From Limimaricola sp. (GTDB taxonomy: Bacteria > Pseudomonadota > Alphaproteobacteria > Rhodobacterales > Rhodobacteraceae), in contig NZ_WGLM01000003.1 in NCBI RefSeq assembly GCF_016125575.1, positions 1 through 64,000 of the forward strand: a stretch of 64,000 bases of DNA. The letters are read 5' to 3'. The translations under genes were made by a program, and so were the position numbers. The notes under the pieces were generated by a model. That model had not been told where the DNA came from, searched no databases, and worked only from the letters and a program-made list of their open reading frames with translations. Of this stretch, positions 52,647 to 61,010 are shown piece by piece; position 1 is the stretch's first letter, and every line of letters begins with the position of its first letter.

Positions 52647-53702
52647 ATGGCGCAGATCCGCCTTGTCAACGTCAGCAAACGCTGGGGCAGCTATGTCGGG
52701 GTCGACAAGTTCAACCTCGAAATCGCGGATTCCGAGTTCCTGGTGCTGCTGGGCCCGTCGGGCTGCGGCAAGACCACCACGATGCGCATGATCGCCGGGC
52801 TGGAAGAGCTTAGCGACGGCGAAATCTGGATTGGCGACCGGATGGTCAATGCGCTGGAACCGAAGGACCGCGACATCTCGATGGTGTTCCAAAGTTACGG
52901 GCTTTATCCAAACCTGACCGTCTACGAGAACATCCGCTTTCCACTGCGCGTCCGCAATGTTCCCAAGGCCGAGCATCACACCCGCGTCATGCGCGCCTCC
53001 GACATGGTCGAACTTGGCCCCTTCCTTGATCGGCGCCCCGCCGCGCTGTCGGGCGGCCAACGTCAACGCGTGGCACTGGCCCGCGCCATCGTCCGCGAAC
53101 CGAACGCCTTCCTGATGGACGAGCCCCTGTCCAACCTCGACGCCAAGCTGCGCGTCTCGACCCGGGCGCAGATCAAGAACCTGCACCACACGCTGCGAAC
53201 CACGACGATCTACGTCACCCACGACCAGATTGAGGCGATGACGCTGGCCGACCGCGTGGTGGTGATGAACCACGGCGTCGTCCAGCAGGTCGGCACCCCG
53301 ACCGAGATTTATGACCGTCCCGCCAATACCTTCGTCGCCAGCTTCATCGGCTCGCCGGCGATGAACCTGATCGAGGGCACGGTTACGGCCGGCACGTTCC
53401 ATGCGCAGGGGATCGAGGTGACGGGCCTGCCGGCGCCCGACGGCCCGATCATCCTTGGCTTTCGCGCCGAAGATGCCAGCGTCAGCGACGCGGGCGGCGA
53501 GATTACGGCCCCGGTCTATTCGATGGAACTTCTGGGCGATGCGACCCTGATCTCGGTCCGCAGCGGCGCCGATCTGATCGCCGTGCGCGCCGCCAAGGAT
53601 TTCCGCATCGAGATCGGCGCGCCAATCAGCATCCGCATTCCAATGACGGCGATCCATCTGTTCAACCAAGGCACCGGCGCGCGCATGTCCGGCCCGGAAT
53701 GA
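52647..53702 (+). CDS. CUT1-family ABC ATP-binding protein (UgpC/MalK type)
   Basis: A 351-residue ATPase with Walker A GPSGCGKTT (36-44), signature LSGGQ (134-138), Walker B AFLMDEP (154-160), THDQIEAMTLADR switch and a TOBE-like C-terminus. Walker A ends TT where the other two ATPases have ST, so the three are separate paralogues. It completes the third importer and lies 60 nt before the LacI gene. Confidence 0.93.
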   Translation: MAQIRLVNVSKRWGSYVGVDKFNLEIADSEFLVLLGPSGCGKTTTMRMIAGLEELSDGEIWIGDRMVNALEPKDRDISMVFQSYGLYPNLTVYENIRFPLRVRNVPKAEHHTRVMRASDMVELGPFLDRRPAALSGGQRQRVALARAIVREPNAFLMDEPLSNLDAKLRVSTRAQIKNLHHTLRTTTIYVTHDQIEAMTLADRVVVMNHGVVQQVGTPTEIYDRPANTFVASFIGSPAMNLIEGTVTAGTFHAQGIEVTGLPAPDGPIILGFRAEDASVSDAGGEITAPVYSMELLGDATLISVRSGADLIAVRAAKDFRIEIGAPISIRIPMTAIHLFNQGTGARMSGPE

Positions 53703-53762
53703 TGGGCTTGCCGGCGCTTGCAGCTTCGTCGCAAACTGCGCCCGCGCAGGGGGAGAGCGGAC

Positions 53763-54782
53763 GTGGCCAATGAGAAAGTGACATCCTTGGAGGTGGCCGC
53801 CCTTGCTGGCGTCAGCCAGTCCGCCGTCAGCCGCGTTTTCACTCCGGGCTCCTCCGTCAGCCCCAAGACCGCCGAAAAGGTTCGCGCCGCCGCGACCCAA
53901 CTGGGCTACCGCCCGAACATCCTCGCGCGGTCGCTCAAGTCGGGCAAAAGCCAGATCATCGGCCTCGTCGTCGCCTATCTGGAAAACTATTTTTACCCCG
54001 AAATGGTCGAGCGCCTGTCGACCGAATTGCAGAAGGTTGGCTATCACGTCCTGATCTTCCTCGCCCCGGTATCGACGGTGAATGTCGACAAGGTGATTAG
54101 CGAAATCATGGATTATCAGGTGGATGGCATCGTCATGGCCTCGGTCTCGATGTCGTCGGACCTCGCTGCGCGCTGTGCTGCGACAGGTATTCCGGTCGTG
54201 CTGTTTAACCGCGCGCACGAAGACAAGAACCTGTCATCGGTCACGTCCGACAATTTCGCCGGCGGCAAGGCCCTCGCTGATTACCTTTGCTCGCTTGGCC
54301 ACCAGCGCATCGCCTATATCGCAGGTTTCGCTGGTGCATCGACCCAGATTGACCGCGAGGCCGGTTTCTGCGCCGGACTGGCCGAAGCCGGACAAAAGCT
54401 GTTTGCCCGGGCCGAAGGCAATTTCGACTACGCCACCGCACAGGCCGCCGCGCGCGAGCTCTTCGCCACGTCAAAACGCCCCGATGCGGTCTTTGTCGGC
54501 AACGACCACATGGCCTTTGCCGTCATGGACGTGCTGCGGTTTGAACTTGGGCTGAAGGTGCCGCAAGACGTTTCGGTCGTCGGGTTCGACGATGTGCCCC
54601 CCGCGTCATGGCCGGCCTACAACCTGACCACGTTCCGACAGCGCGTCGATCAGATGGTGGCCGAAACGGTGACGATGCTGACGACATGGATCGCCGCCGA
54701 CACGCCGAAGGTCACCCGGGTTGTCCTGAACGGCGAACTGGTCATCCGCGGCACCACTCGCCGCTATGGGGATGCCGGATGA
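53763..54782 (+). CDS. LacI-family transcriptional regulator
   Basis: A 339-residue regulator. Start taken at GTG 53763 (read VANEKVTSLEVAALAGVSQSAVSRVF), preceded by GGGGGAGAG; a TTG at 53718 would add 15 residues. HTH is residues ~6-30, the hinge helix ILARSLKSGKS near 55-65, and a periplasmic-binding-like effector domain follows (IIGLVVAYLENYFYPEMVERL, VSVVGFDDVPPASWPAYNLTTFRQ). It sits inside the regulon and very probably binds the 18-bp palindrome found at four promoters. Confidence 0.92.
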   Translation: MANEKVTSLEVAALAGVSQSAVSRVFTPGSSVSPKTAEKVRAAATQLGYRPNILARSLKSGKSQIIGLVVAYLENYFYPEMVERLSTELQKVGYHVLIFLAPVSTVNVDKVISEIMDYQVDGIVMASVSMSSDLAARCAATGIPVVLFNRAHEDKNLSSVTSDNFAGGKALADYLCSLGHQRIAYIAGFAGASTQIDREAGFCAGLAEAGQKLFARAEGNFDYATAQAAARELFATSKRPDAVFVGNDHMAFAVMDVLRFELGLKVPQDVSVVGFDDVPPASWPAYNLTTFRQRVDQMVAETVTMLTTWIAADTPKVTRVVLNGELVIRGTTRRYGDAG

Positions 54783-54922
54783 CACGGGAAGAGTTTCGCG
54801 CGCGACTTGCGGCCCTCGGGCTGAAACTCGACGACGCCGCCTTTGAGGCGGCCTTCAAGGGAGCGCAGCATTTGCGGGCCGAGATTGCCCGGATCGACGT
54901 CTATCTGGCCACCAAGACATGA
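54779..54922 (+). CDS. AtzG-like (DUF4089) small amidase partner
   Basis: A 47-residue protein (MTREEFRARLAALGLKLDD..) of the AtzG/GatC-like type, which stabilises AtzE-type amidases. It overlaps the LacI stop and the amidase start by 4 bp each, as ATGA, so all three are coupled. It begins exactly as known AtzG-like proteins do, though it is short. Confidence 0.75.
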   Translation: MTREEFRARLAALGLKLDDAAFEAAFKGAQHLRAEIARIDVYLATKT

Positions 54923-56283
54923 CCGACCTCGCCGACCTTTCAATTCCCGAGGCCGCCGCGGCATTGCAGGAAGGCCGCCTGACCGCACGTCAGTTGAGCG
55001 AGGCCGCCCTTGCCCGCATCGCCGCGCGCGACGACCGGCTGCACGCCTTCACCCACCTCAACCCCGACGCGCTGGCCGAGGCCGACCGCGCCGACGCGAT
55101 GTTGGCTGACGGCCACGCCGGTCCGTTCTGCGGCATTCCCATCGCAGTCAAGGACCTGATTGATGTTGCCGGTCTGCCCGCGACCAGCGGTTCTGCCGTC
55201 CTTGCAGGGCGGATTGCCCCCGCGGATGCCGCCGCCGTCGCCCGCCTGCGGGCGCAAGGCGCGGTCGTGCTGGGCAAACTGGCGACCTACGAATTCGCCA
55301 TGGTGGGGCCGGACATGACCCTGCCCGACCCGCCCGCGCGCAATCCGTGGAACACGGCGCACATCACTGGCGGCTCGTCCTCGGGGTCAGCCGCGGCCGT
55401 GGCGGGGGGCCTTGTCCGGCTTGCCCTTGGTACCGACACCGGCGGTTCAATCCGCAGCCCGGCGGCCTATTGCGGCTGCGTCGGCCTGAAGCCCAGCTAT
55501 GACAGGGTGTCGCGCAGCGGGGCTTTTCCACTGTCCGCCTCGCTCGATCACGTTGGCCCGCTGGCGGCATCGGTCGAAGAGGCCGCTCTCGCCCTTGACG
55601 CGATGACTGAGGCTCCTGACGACTGGCGCGCTGCGACAGGCCAACTGACGCGCGGCGCCAAGGGCCTGCGCATCGGCTACGCCCGCAATTGGTTTGCAGA
55701 CGATCCGCAAGCAACCCCCGCCCTGATCCGCGCGATGGATGACGCCGCGGCCCAATTCTCGATGCTGGGGGCGACGATCACTCAGCTTGACCTGCCAGAT
55801 TACGCCCTGTTCGAGGCTGTAGGCTCGGTGATCCTTCACGCCGAGGCGCTTGGCGAACACGAAGCCCTGATCAGGGATCGGCTGGCGTTCTACGGACGCC
55901 CTGTGCTGCAATGCCTCGCCTTCGGCGCGGCGGTGGGCGCCGAGGACCTGGCCCGCGCCCGCAAGGCTCAGGCCGCGCTGACCGAAGAAGCCCTGCAGGC
56001 AATGGCGGACGTCGATATCGTGATCACCGCCACGACCCTGACCCCCGCCCTGCCCTTTTCAGCTTTCGACGGGCAAAAAGCGGTCTGGACGCCGATGCGC
56101 ACCATCCCTTTCAACGTCACCGGCCAACCCGTCCTGTCACTGCCCATCGGCTTTGACGACGGCCTGCCGCTGGGCATGCAGGTCATCGGGCGCAAGGGCG
56201 ACGAGGATTTGATCTGCGCCGCCGGCCATGCCTTTGAACGGGCGACCGACGCGTCCGCTCAGCGCCCGCTTTTCAGGCGCTGA
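54919..56283 (+). CDS. Amidase-signature hydrolase (AtzE/GatA-like)
   Basis: A 454-residue amidase with the complete Ser-cisSer-Lys triad: Lys78 (PIAVKDL), Ser153 (GGSSSGSAAA) and Ser177 (GTDTGGSIRS). AtzE-type enzymes hydrolyse carboxybiuret or other amides; the AtzG-like partner immediately upstream suggests the same subgroup. The substrate is probably an amide released or imported by this locus. A hairpin covers its stop codon. Confidence 0.88.
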   Translation: MTDLADLSIPEAAAALQEGRLTARQLSEAALARIAARDDRLHAFTHLNPDALAEADRADAMLADGHAGPFCGIPIAVKDLIDVAGLPATSGSAVLAGRIAPADAAAVARLRAQGAVVLGKLATYEFAMVGPDMTLPDPPARNPWNTAHITGGSSSGSAAAVAGGLVRLALGTDTGGSIRSPAAYCGCVGLKPSYDRVSRSGAFPLSASLDHVGPLAASVEEAALALDAMTEAPDDWRAATGQLTRGAKGLRIGYARNWFADDPQATPALIRAMDDAAAQFSMLGATITQLDLPDYALFEAVGSVILHAEALGEHEALIRDRLAFYGRPVLQCLAFGAAVGAEDLARARKAQAALTEEALQAMADVDIVITATTLTPALPFSAFDGQKAVWTPMRTIPFNVTGQPVLSLPIGFDDGLPLGMQVIGRKGDEDLICAAGHAFERATDASAQRPLFRR

Positions 56284-56286
56284 GCG
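56256..56286. terminator. Hairpin across the amidase stop codon
   Basis: CGCTCAGCGCC (56256-56266) pairs perfectly with GGCGCTGAGCG (56276-56286), 11 bp with a 9-nt loop. It contains the TGA stop (56281-56283) and separates the plus-strand operon from the convergent HisD-family gene. A clear T run is missing. Confidence 0.6.
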
Positions 56287-56377
56287 ACAGCGTTTCCGAA
56301 CGGATTATTCGTTTGAGGATCTGACCCGTTGATTAAAACGGGCCGTGATCTTGGCCTATCAGCACTGACGCCTCTGC

Positions 56378-57673
56378 TCAGCGCACCTGCATCCGGTCCA
56401 GCCGCAACTGCGCCGCGCGCCGATGCCCCTCCAACCCCTCGCTCGCCGCTTGCCGGGCTGCGGGGGGTGCCACCTGCTCTACCCCCTTCGGCTCAAGCCA
56501 TTGGTGCGTCGCAATCTTCACGTAGGCGCCCACCCAAAGCCCGCCGGTATAGCGGCCGGCCGCCATCGTCGGCAGCGTGTGGTTGGTGCCCGAGCATTTG
56601 TCGGAATAGACGACCGAGGCCAGCTCGCCGATGAAAAGCGAGCCATAGTTGCGCAGTTTCTTGGCCATCCCGTGAGGGTCTGCCGTGTGAACCTGCAGAT
56701 GTTCGGCCGCGATGAAATCGGAATAGGCAATCATCGCCGCCTCGTCCTCGCAAACCGCGATTTCGCCATAGTCGGCCCAGGCCGGCGCGGCGACATGGGC
56801 GGTCGAAAGGGTTGCCAATTGCTTTTCCACTTCGGCCAGCACGGCCTCGGCCAGCGGACGATGCGTGGTGATCAGACCCACCCGCGTGCGCACGTCATGC
56901 TCGGCCTGCGCCAGCATGTCGGTTGCGATCATCTCGGCATCTCCGGTCGCATCGGCCAGTGTGTAGATCTCGGATGGCCCCGCCAGCTGGTCAATCCCGA
57001 CCGGCCCGAACACCTGACGCTTGGCCTCGTTCACAAAGGCATTTCCGGGGCCCATGATCTTCATCACGGCCGGCACGGTTTCAGTGCCAAAGGCCATCGC
57101 GGCAATCGCCTGAGCCCCGCCGATGCGGAAGATCCGGTCAGCGCCTGACAAATGACAGCCCGCAATCATCGCGTTGTGCGCATTGGGCGGAAGACAGGCA
57201 ATCACATCATCCACCCCGGCCACCTTGGCCGGAACGATGGTCATGATCGGGGCAGAAAGCAGCGGAAACCGTCCACCCGGCACGTAACAGCCAACGCGCT
57301 CGATCGGAATGACGCGGTGCCCCATGAACACGCCCGGCAAGGGTTCGACATCCAAAGGTAGGATCGTTGCCAGCTGGGCTTCGGCAAACCGGCGTACGTT
57401 GTCGATGGCAAACTCGGTGTCATTGCGGGTCTGCGGGTCTAGTGCGGCGACGGCCGCTTCGCGTTCTGCCCGCGTAACCTCGAAGACCTCCAGATCCGAC
57501 TTGTCAAACTCGGCTGAATAGTGGCGCACCGCTGCGTCCCCGCGTGCTTTGACATCGGCCAGGATCCCGGCCACCAGATCGGCCACGGGCGTATTGTCCG
57601 ATGCCGCGTTGCGGATCGGCGATTTCACCCAGGAAACCTTGGACGCGGGATAGGGTTCAGGCAAACTGGGCAT
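56378..57673 (-). CDS. Histidinol-dehydrogenase-family enzyme, paralogue 1
   Basis: A 431-residue protein of the HisD superfamily. Start taken at ATG 57671-57673 (MPSLPEPYP) after AAGGAG. Conserved segments: [44 protein letters not shown] (catalytic Glu-His), SGTNHTLPT and C-terminal EGLEGHRRAA. Classic HisD oxidises histidinol, but clustering with an ABC importer, a second paralogue and SDR argues for oxidation of some other primary alcohol. Operator O3 lies about 60 nt upstream. Confidence 0.85.
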   Translation of the reverse strand: MPSLPEPYPASKVSWVKSPIRNAASDNTPVADLVAGILADVKARGDAAVRHYSAEFDKSDLEVFEVTRAEREAAVAALDPQTRNDTEFAIDNVRRFAEAQLATILPLDVEPLPGVFMGHRVIPIERVGCYVPGGRFPLLSAPIMTIVPAKVAGVDDVIACLPPNAHNAMIAGCHLSGADRIFRIGGAQAIAAMAFGTETVPAVMKIMGPGNAFVNEAKRQVFGPVGIDQLAGPSEIYTLADATGDAEMIATDMLAQAEHDVRTRVGLITTHRPLAEAVLAEVEKQLATLSTAHVAAPAWADYGEIAVCEDEAAMIAYSDFIAAEHLQVHTADPHGMAKKLRNYGSLFIGELASVVYSDKCSGTNHTLPTMAAGRYTGGLWVGAYVKIATHQWLEPKGVEQVAPPAARQAASEGLEGHRRAAQLRLDRMQVR

Positions 57674-57730
57674 CGGATGCTCCTTGGGGGCCGTGGGGCT
57701 GACGAAGTTCTGAGTCGCTATGTAGCGCCA

Positions 57731-57748
57731 ACTGCATACGTTTGCAAA
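57731..57748. promoter_or_regulatory. LacI-type operator O3 upstream of HisD paralogue 1
   Basis: ACTGCATACGTTTGCAAA matches the consensus TTTGCATACGTATGCAAA at 15 of 18 positions. It lies in the 257-nt divergent spacer between the two HisD-family genes, 58 nt from the paralogue-1 ATG. Confidence 0.72.
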
Positions 57749-57900
57749 GTGGTCATTTTGCCAATCAGGTCGCGCTGAAGCCGATGGCAGCACCTCCGAA
57801 AGATCCAGCCTGAGGCTACTGTTCCCGGCAGGTTTCCGTCGTACTTTCCGCCCTTCCTGGCACAAGTCCCTTGCCATGCTCACGCCCATTGCCTATCCCT

Positions 57901-57918
57901 ATTGCAAACGTATTCACT
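57901..57918. promoter_or_regulatory. LacI-type operator O4 immediately upstream of HisD paralogue 2
   Basis: ATTGCAAACGTATTCACT matches the consensus at 13 of 18 positions. It ends 12 nt before the ATG, next to the GGAGG ribosome site, so repressor could act at the transcript start. This is the weakest of the four copies. Confidence 0.6.
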
Positions 57919-57930
57919 GCGGAGGCTGAG

Positions 57931-59241
57931 ATGCCGGTGACCTGGCTGAAGCGCGGCAAGCCCGAGACGGAACGCGCCGCTGACGACGCGAAAGTGCGTG
58001 CCACGGTCGAGGATGTTTTGAAGGATATTGAAACGCGCGGCGATGCGGCGGTGCGTGAATTGTCGCGGAAATTCGACAAGTACGATCCCCCCGCCTTCCG
58101 CCTGTCGCCCTCCGAGATCGAGGCCGCGATGGCTAAGGTCGCGGCGCGCGACATGGAGGACATCCGGTTCGCCCAGACCCAGATTCGCCGCTTTGCCGAA
58201 GCGCAGCGCGCCTCGATGACCGATATCGAGGTCGAGACTTTGCCCGGCGTGTTCCTGGGACATCGCAACATCCCGGTCCAGTCCGTAGGCTGCTACGTTC
58301 CGGGCGGCAAATTCCCGATGGTGGCCTCGGCCCATATGTCGGTGCTGACCGCGTCGGTCGCAGGGGTCCTCCGCATCATTGCCTCTGCGCCACCGGTCCA
58401 GCGTGCGCCCCATCCCGCCATCGTCGCCGCGATGCACATGGGCGGCGCGCACGAGATCTATGTTCTTGGCGGCATGCAGGCCGTGGGGGCGATGGCGCTT
58501 GGTACCGAGACCATCAAACCCGTCGACATGCTGGTGGGCCCCGGTAATGCCTTTGTCGCCGAGGCCAAGCGTCAGCTTTACGGCCGCGTCGGCATCGACC
58601 TTTTCGCCGGCCCGACCGAGACGATGGTGATCGCGGATGACACGGTGGATGCCGAGCTCTGCGCGACCGACCTTCTGGGACAGGCCGAGCATGGCTACAA
58701 CTCTCCCGCCGTGCTGGTCACCAACTCGCGCAAGCTGGCCGAGGCGACACTGGTCGAGGTTGATCGCCTGCTGAAGATCCTGCCCACCGCCGCGACGGCG
58801 GGCGTCTCATGGGCCGATTACGGCGAAGTCATCCTGTGCGACACCTATGACGAGATGTTGGCCGTCGCGAATGACATTGCCTCAGAGCATGTGCAGGTGA
58901 TGACCGACCGCGATGACTGGTTTCTGGAGCATATGCACTCTTACGGTGCGCTGTTCCTTGGCCCCCGCACCAATGTTGCCAATGGCGACAAGGTGATCGG
59001 CACCAACCATACTCTGCCGACCAAGAAGGCCGGGCGTTACACGGGCGGGCTTTGGGTTGGCAAATTCCTGAAAACCCACAGCTATCAGCGCATCGTGACG
59101 GATGAGGCGGCCGCGATGGTTGGCGCCTATGGCTCGCGCCTGTGCCTGCTTGAAGGGTTCGTAGGCCATGCCGAGCAGTGCAACGTCCGGGTTCGCCGCT
59201 ATGGCCACCGCAACGTGGCCTACGGAGCTGCCGCGGAATGA
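57931..59241 (+). CDS. HisD-family dehydrogenase, paralogue 2 (HpsN-like)
   Basis: A 436-residue protein; start at ATG 57931 ([30 protein letters not shown]) following GGAGG. The N-terminal [14 protein letters not shown] pattern resembles proteins annotated as sulfopropanediol 3-dehydrogenase (HpsN). Conserved parts: [43 protein letters not shown] (Glu-His), [30 protein letters not shown] and EGFVGHAEQ. Substrate could be 2,3-dihydroxypropanesulfonate or another diol; no other sulfonate gene is adjacent, so this is open. Overlaps the SDR gene by 4 bp. Confidence 0.82.
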   Translation: MPVTWLKRGKPETERAADDAKVRATVEDVLKDIETRGDAAVRELSRKFDKYDPPAFRLSPSEIEAAMAKVAARDMEDIRFAQTQIRRFAEAQRASMTDIEVETLPGVFLGHRNIPVQSVGCYVPGGKFPMVASAHMSVLTASVAGVLRIIASAPPVQRAPHPAIVAAMHMGGAHEIYVLGGMQAVGAMALGTETIKPVDMLVGPGNAFVAEAKRQLYGRVGIDLFAGPTETMVIADDTVDAELCATDLLGQAEHGYNSPAVLVTNSRKLAEATLVEVDRLLKILPTAATAGVSWADYGEVILCDTYDEMLAVANDIASEHVQVMTDRDDWFLEHMHSYGALFLGPRTNVANGDKVIGTNHTLPTKKAGRYTGGLWVGKFLKTHSYQRIVTDEAAAMVGAYGSRLCLLEGFVGHAEQCNVRVRRYGHRNVAYGAAAE

Positions 59242-60002
59242 CCCTGCCGCGTACCCCGTCCTTCCGGCTGGATGGCCGCCGCGCCTTGGTGGCCGGGGCG
59301 TCATCCGGCATTGGCAGTGCCTGTGCCGTGGCGCTCGCCGAACAGGGCGCGGCGGTGACGCTCTGCGCCCGGCGCGAGGGGGAGCTTGAAAGGCTGGCGG
59401 CCGAGATGGCGCAAGAGGGGCTGCCGGTTGACGTCCTTGCTCTGGACATCACGGATATCGAGGCGGTCAAGGCGGCCCTTGCCGCCCTGCCCGCGTTCGA
59501 CATCCTCGTCAACTCGGCCGGCCTTGCCCGCCACTCTGCTGCCATCGACACGACGCCGGAAGACTTTGATGCCGTAAGCACCCTCAACTTCCGCGCGGCC
59601 TATTTCCTGACACGCACCATCGCCGCGCGCCTGATGACCGAGGGTCGGCCGGGCAGCCTGATCAACATCTCGTCGCAGATGGCGCATGTCGGCGGCATTG
59701 ACCGCGCCGTATACGCCGCGACCAAGCACGCGTTGGAAGGGATGACCAAGAGCATGGCCATCGAATGGGGGCCGCACGGCATTCGGGTCAACACCATCGC
59801 GCCAACCTTCATCCGCACGCCGCTAACCGAACAGACCTTTGCCAACCCCGAACGCGCAGCTTGGGTCCGGTCCAAGATCAAGCTCGGCCGACTAGGCGAT
59901 GTGACAGACATTATGGGCGCTGTCGCCTTTCTTGCCTCAGACGCGGCGAGCCTTGTCACCGGAACTTCCCTTCTTATCGACGGCGGCTGGACCGCCGACT
60001 GA
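59238..60002 (+). CDS. SDR-family oxidoreductase
   Basis: A 254-residue classical SDR, start at ATG 59238 overlapping the upstream stop as ATGA. Motifs: AGASSGIG (near 20-27), NSAG, catalytic Ser in NISSQ and YAATK near 160, and C-terminal [13 protein letters not shown]. It is coupled to the HisD paralogue and so likely works on the same alcohol or its product. Substrate unknown. Confidence 0.85.
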   Translation: MTLPRTPSFRLDGRRALVAGASSGIGSACAVALAEQGAAVTLCARREGELERLAAEMAQEGLPVDVLALDITDIEAVKAALAALPAFDILVNSAGLARHSAAIDTTPEDFDAVSTLNFRAAYFLTRTIAARLMTEGRPGSLINISSQMAHVGGIDRAVYAATKHALEGMTKSMAIEWGPHGIRVNTIAPTFIRTPLTEQTFANPERAAWVRSKIKLGRLGDVTDIMGAVAFLASDAASLVTGTSLLIDGGWTAD

Positions 60003-60032
60003 AAACAGCACGACCAACCCGAAAGGTGCCAT

Positions 60033-61001
60033 ATGACCCCCGCCGAAATGGAAGCGCGCATCGTTCGCTATGGCGACCTGCGCCCCTGCAAGACCGCCTT
60101 CATCGACGCCCATACGCCGGGGTCCGACCAGAAGGAGAACTTCACCATCATCGGCGGTGGCGTGTCCGAAAGCGCCGACCAGCACGTCCATATCGTCGAC
60201 ACGCCCGGCTTTAACATCGGGGCCGCGGGGCAACCGCCCAAATGCCGGAACTCGTTGCACAGCCACCGTTCGGCGGAGGTCTTCTTCGTCCTGAAGGGCC
60301 GTTGGCGGTTCTTCTGGGGGCGCTGGGGCACCGCCGGCGAATTCGTGGCCGAAGAGGGCGACATTTTCAACATCCCGACCGGCATCTTCCGCGCCTTCGA
60401 GAATGTCGGCACTGACTATGGGATGATCATGGCGATCCTTGGCGGCGATGATGCCGGTGGCGGCGTTGTCTGGGCGCCACAGGTGATCACCGATGCCAAG
60501 GACTATGGCCTTGTGCTTGGCCAGAACGGCAAACTCTATGACACCAAGAAGGGGCAAAGCCTGCCTCCGGGTGTGCCGCCCATGCCATTGCTGACCGAAG
60601 AAGAGCTGAAGGCCTTTCCCGAACCCACGACGGCAGACGTGATCCCGAACTATGTCGCGCGCTATCAGGACCTGATGGCCCTGTCCGACCGACAGCCCGC
60701 CAAGGTCATCGGCGCAAACGGCAAACTGCGCGATCGCCCGGGTTTCGAAGTGGAACTTTTGTCGCGCAATTCCATACCGCCCACGCCCTACACCCAAGAC
60801 CGGCACGAGGTTCTGATGCCGATGCGCGGCCATTGGCGGCTGACGTGGAATGGCGGGACAACCGCGCTCAATCCCGGTGACACGGCTGCAATACCGCCGG
60901 GTCTGGAACATTCACTGGCCCCGGCAATGACGGGCGAGGCATCGCTTTACCGCGTCGTCGCGACCGACGACAAAGCCGGCCCGACCGGGCACTTGCTGTA
61001 G
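60033..61001 (+). CDS. Bicupin-domain protein
   Basis: A 322-residue protein with two cupin barrels: the first at ~85-145 (SLHSHRSAEVFFVLKGRWRFFWG..EEGDIFNIPTGIFRAFEN) with HxH and E metal ligands, the second at ~255-310 (DRHEVLMPMRGHWRLTW..LNPGDTAAIPPGLEHSLAP), which retains fewer ligands. It could be a dioxygenase, isomerase or lyase. It lies 30 nt after the SDR and 9 nt before the MetE-like gene. Confidence 0.8.
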   Translation: MTPAEMEARIVRYGDLRPCKTAFIDAHTPGSDQKENFTIIGGGVSESADQHVHIVDTPGFNIGAAGQPPKCRNSLHSHRSAEVFFVLKGRWRFFWGRWGTAGEFVAEEGDIFNIPTGIFRAFENVGTDYGMIMAILGGDDAGGGVVWAPQVITDAKDYGLVLGQNGKLYDTKKGQSLPPGVPPMPLLTEEELKAFPEPTTADVIPNYVARYQDLMALSDRQPAKVIGANGKLRDRPGFEVELLSRNSIPPTPYTQDRHEVLMPMRGHWRLTWNGGTTALNPGDTAAIPPGLEHSLAPAMTGEASLYRVVATDDKAGPTGHLL

Positions 61002-61010
61002 GAGAAAACG

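Noticed and set aside
57871-57930. 20-residue N-terminal extension of HisD paralogue 2
   Set aside because: The extension overlaps LacI-type operator O4, lacks a ribosome site, and the family sequence begins at [10 protein letters not shown], which has GGAGG upstream.
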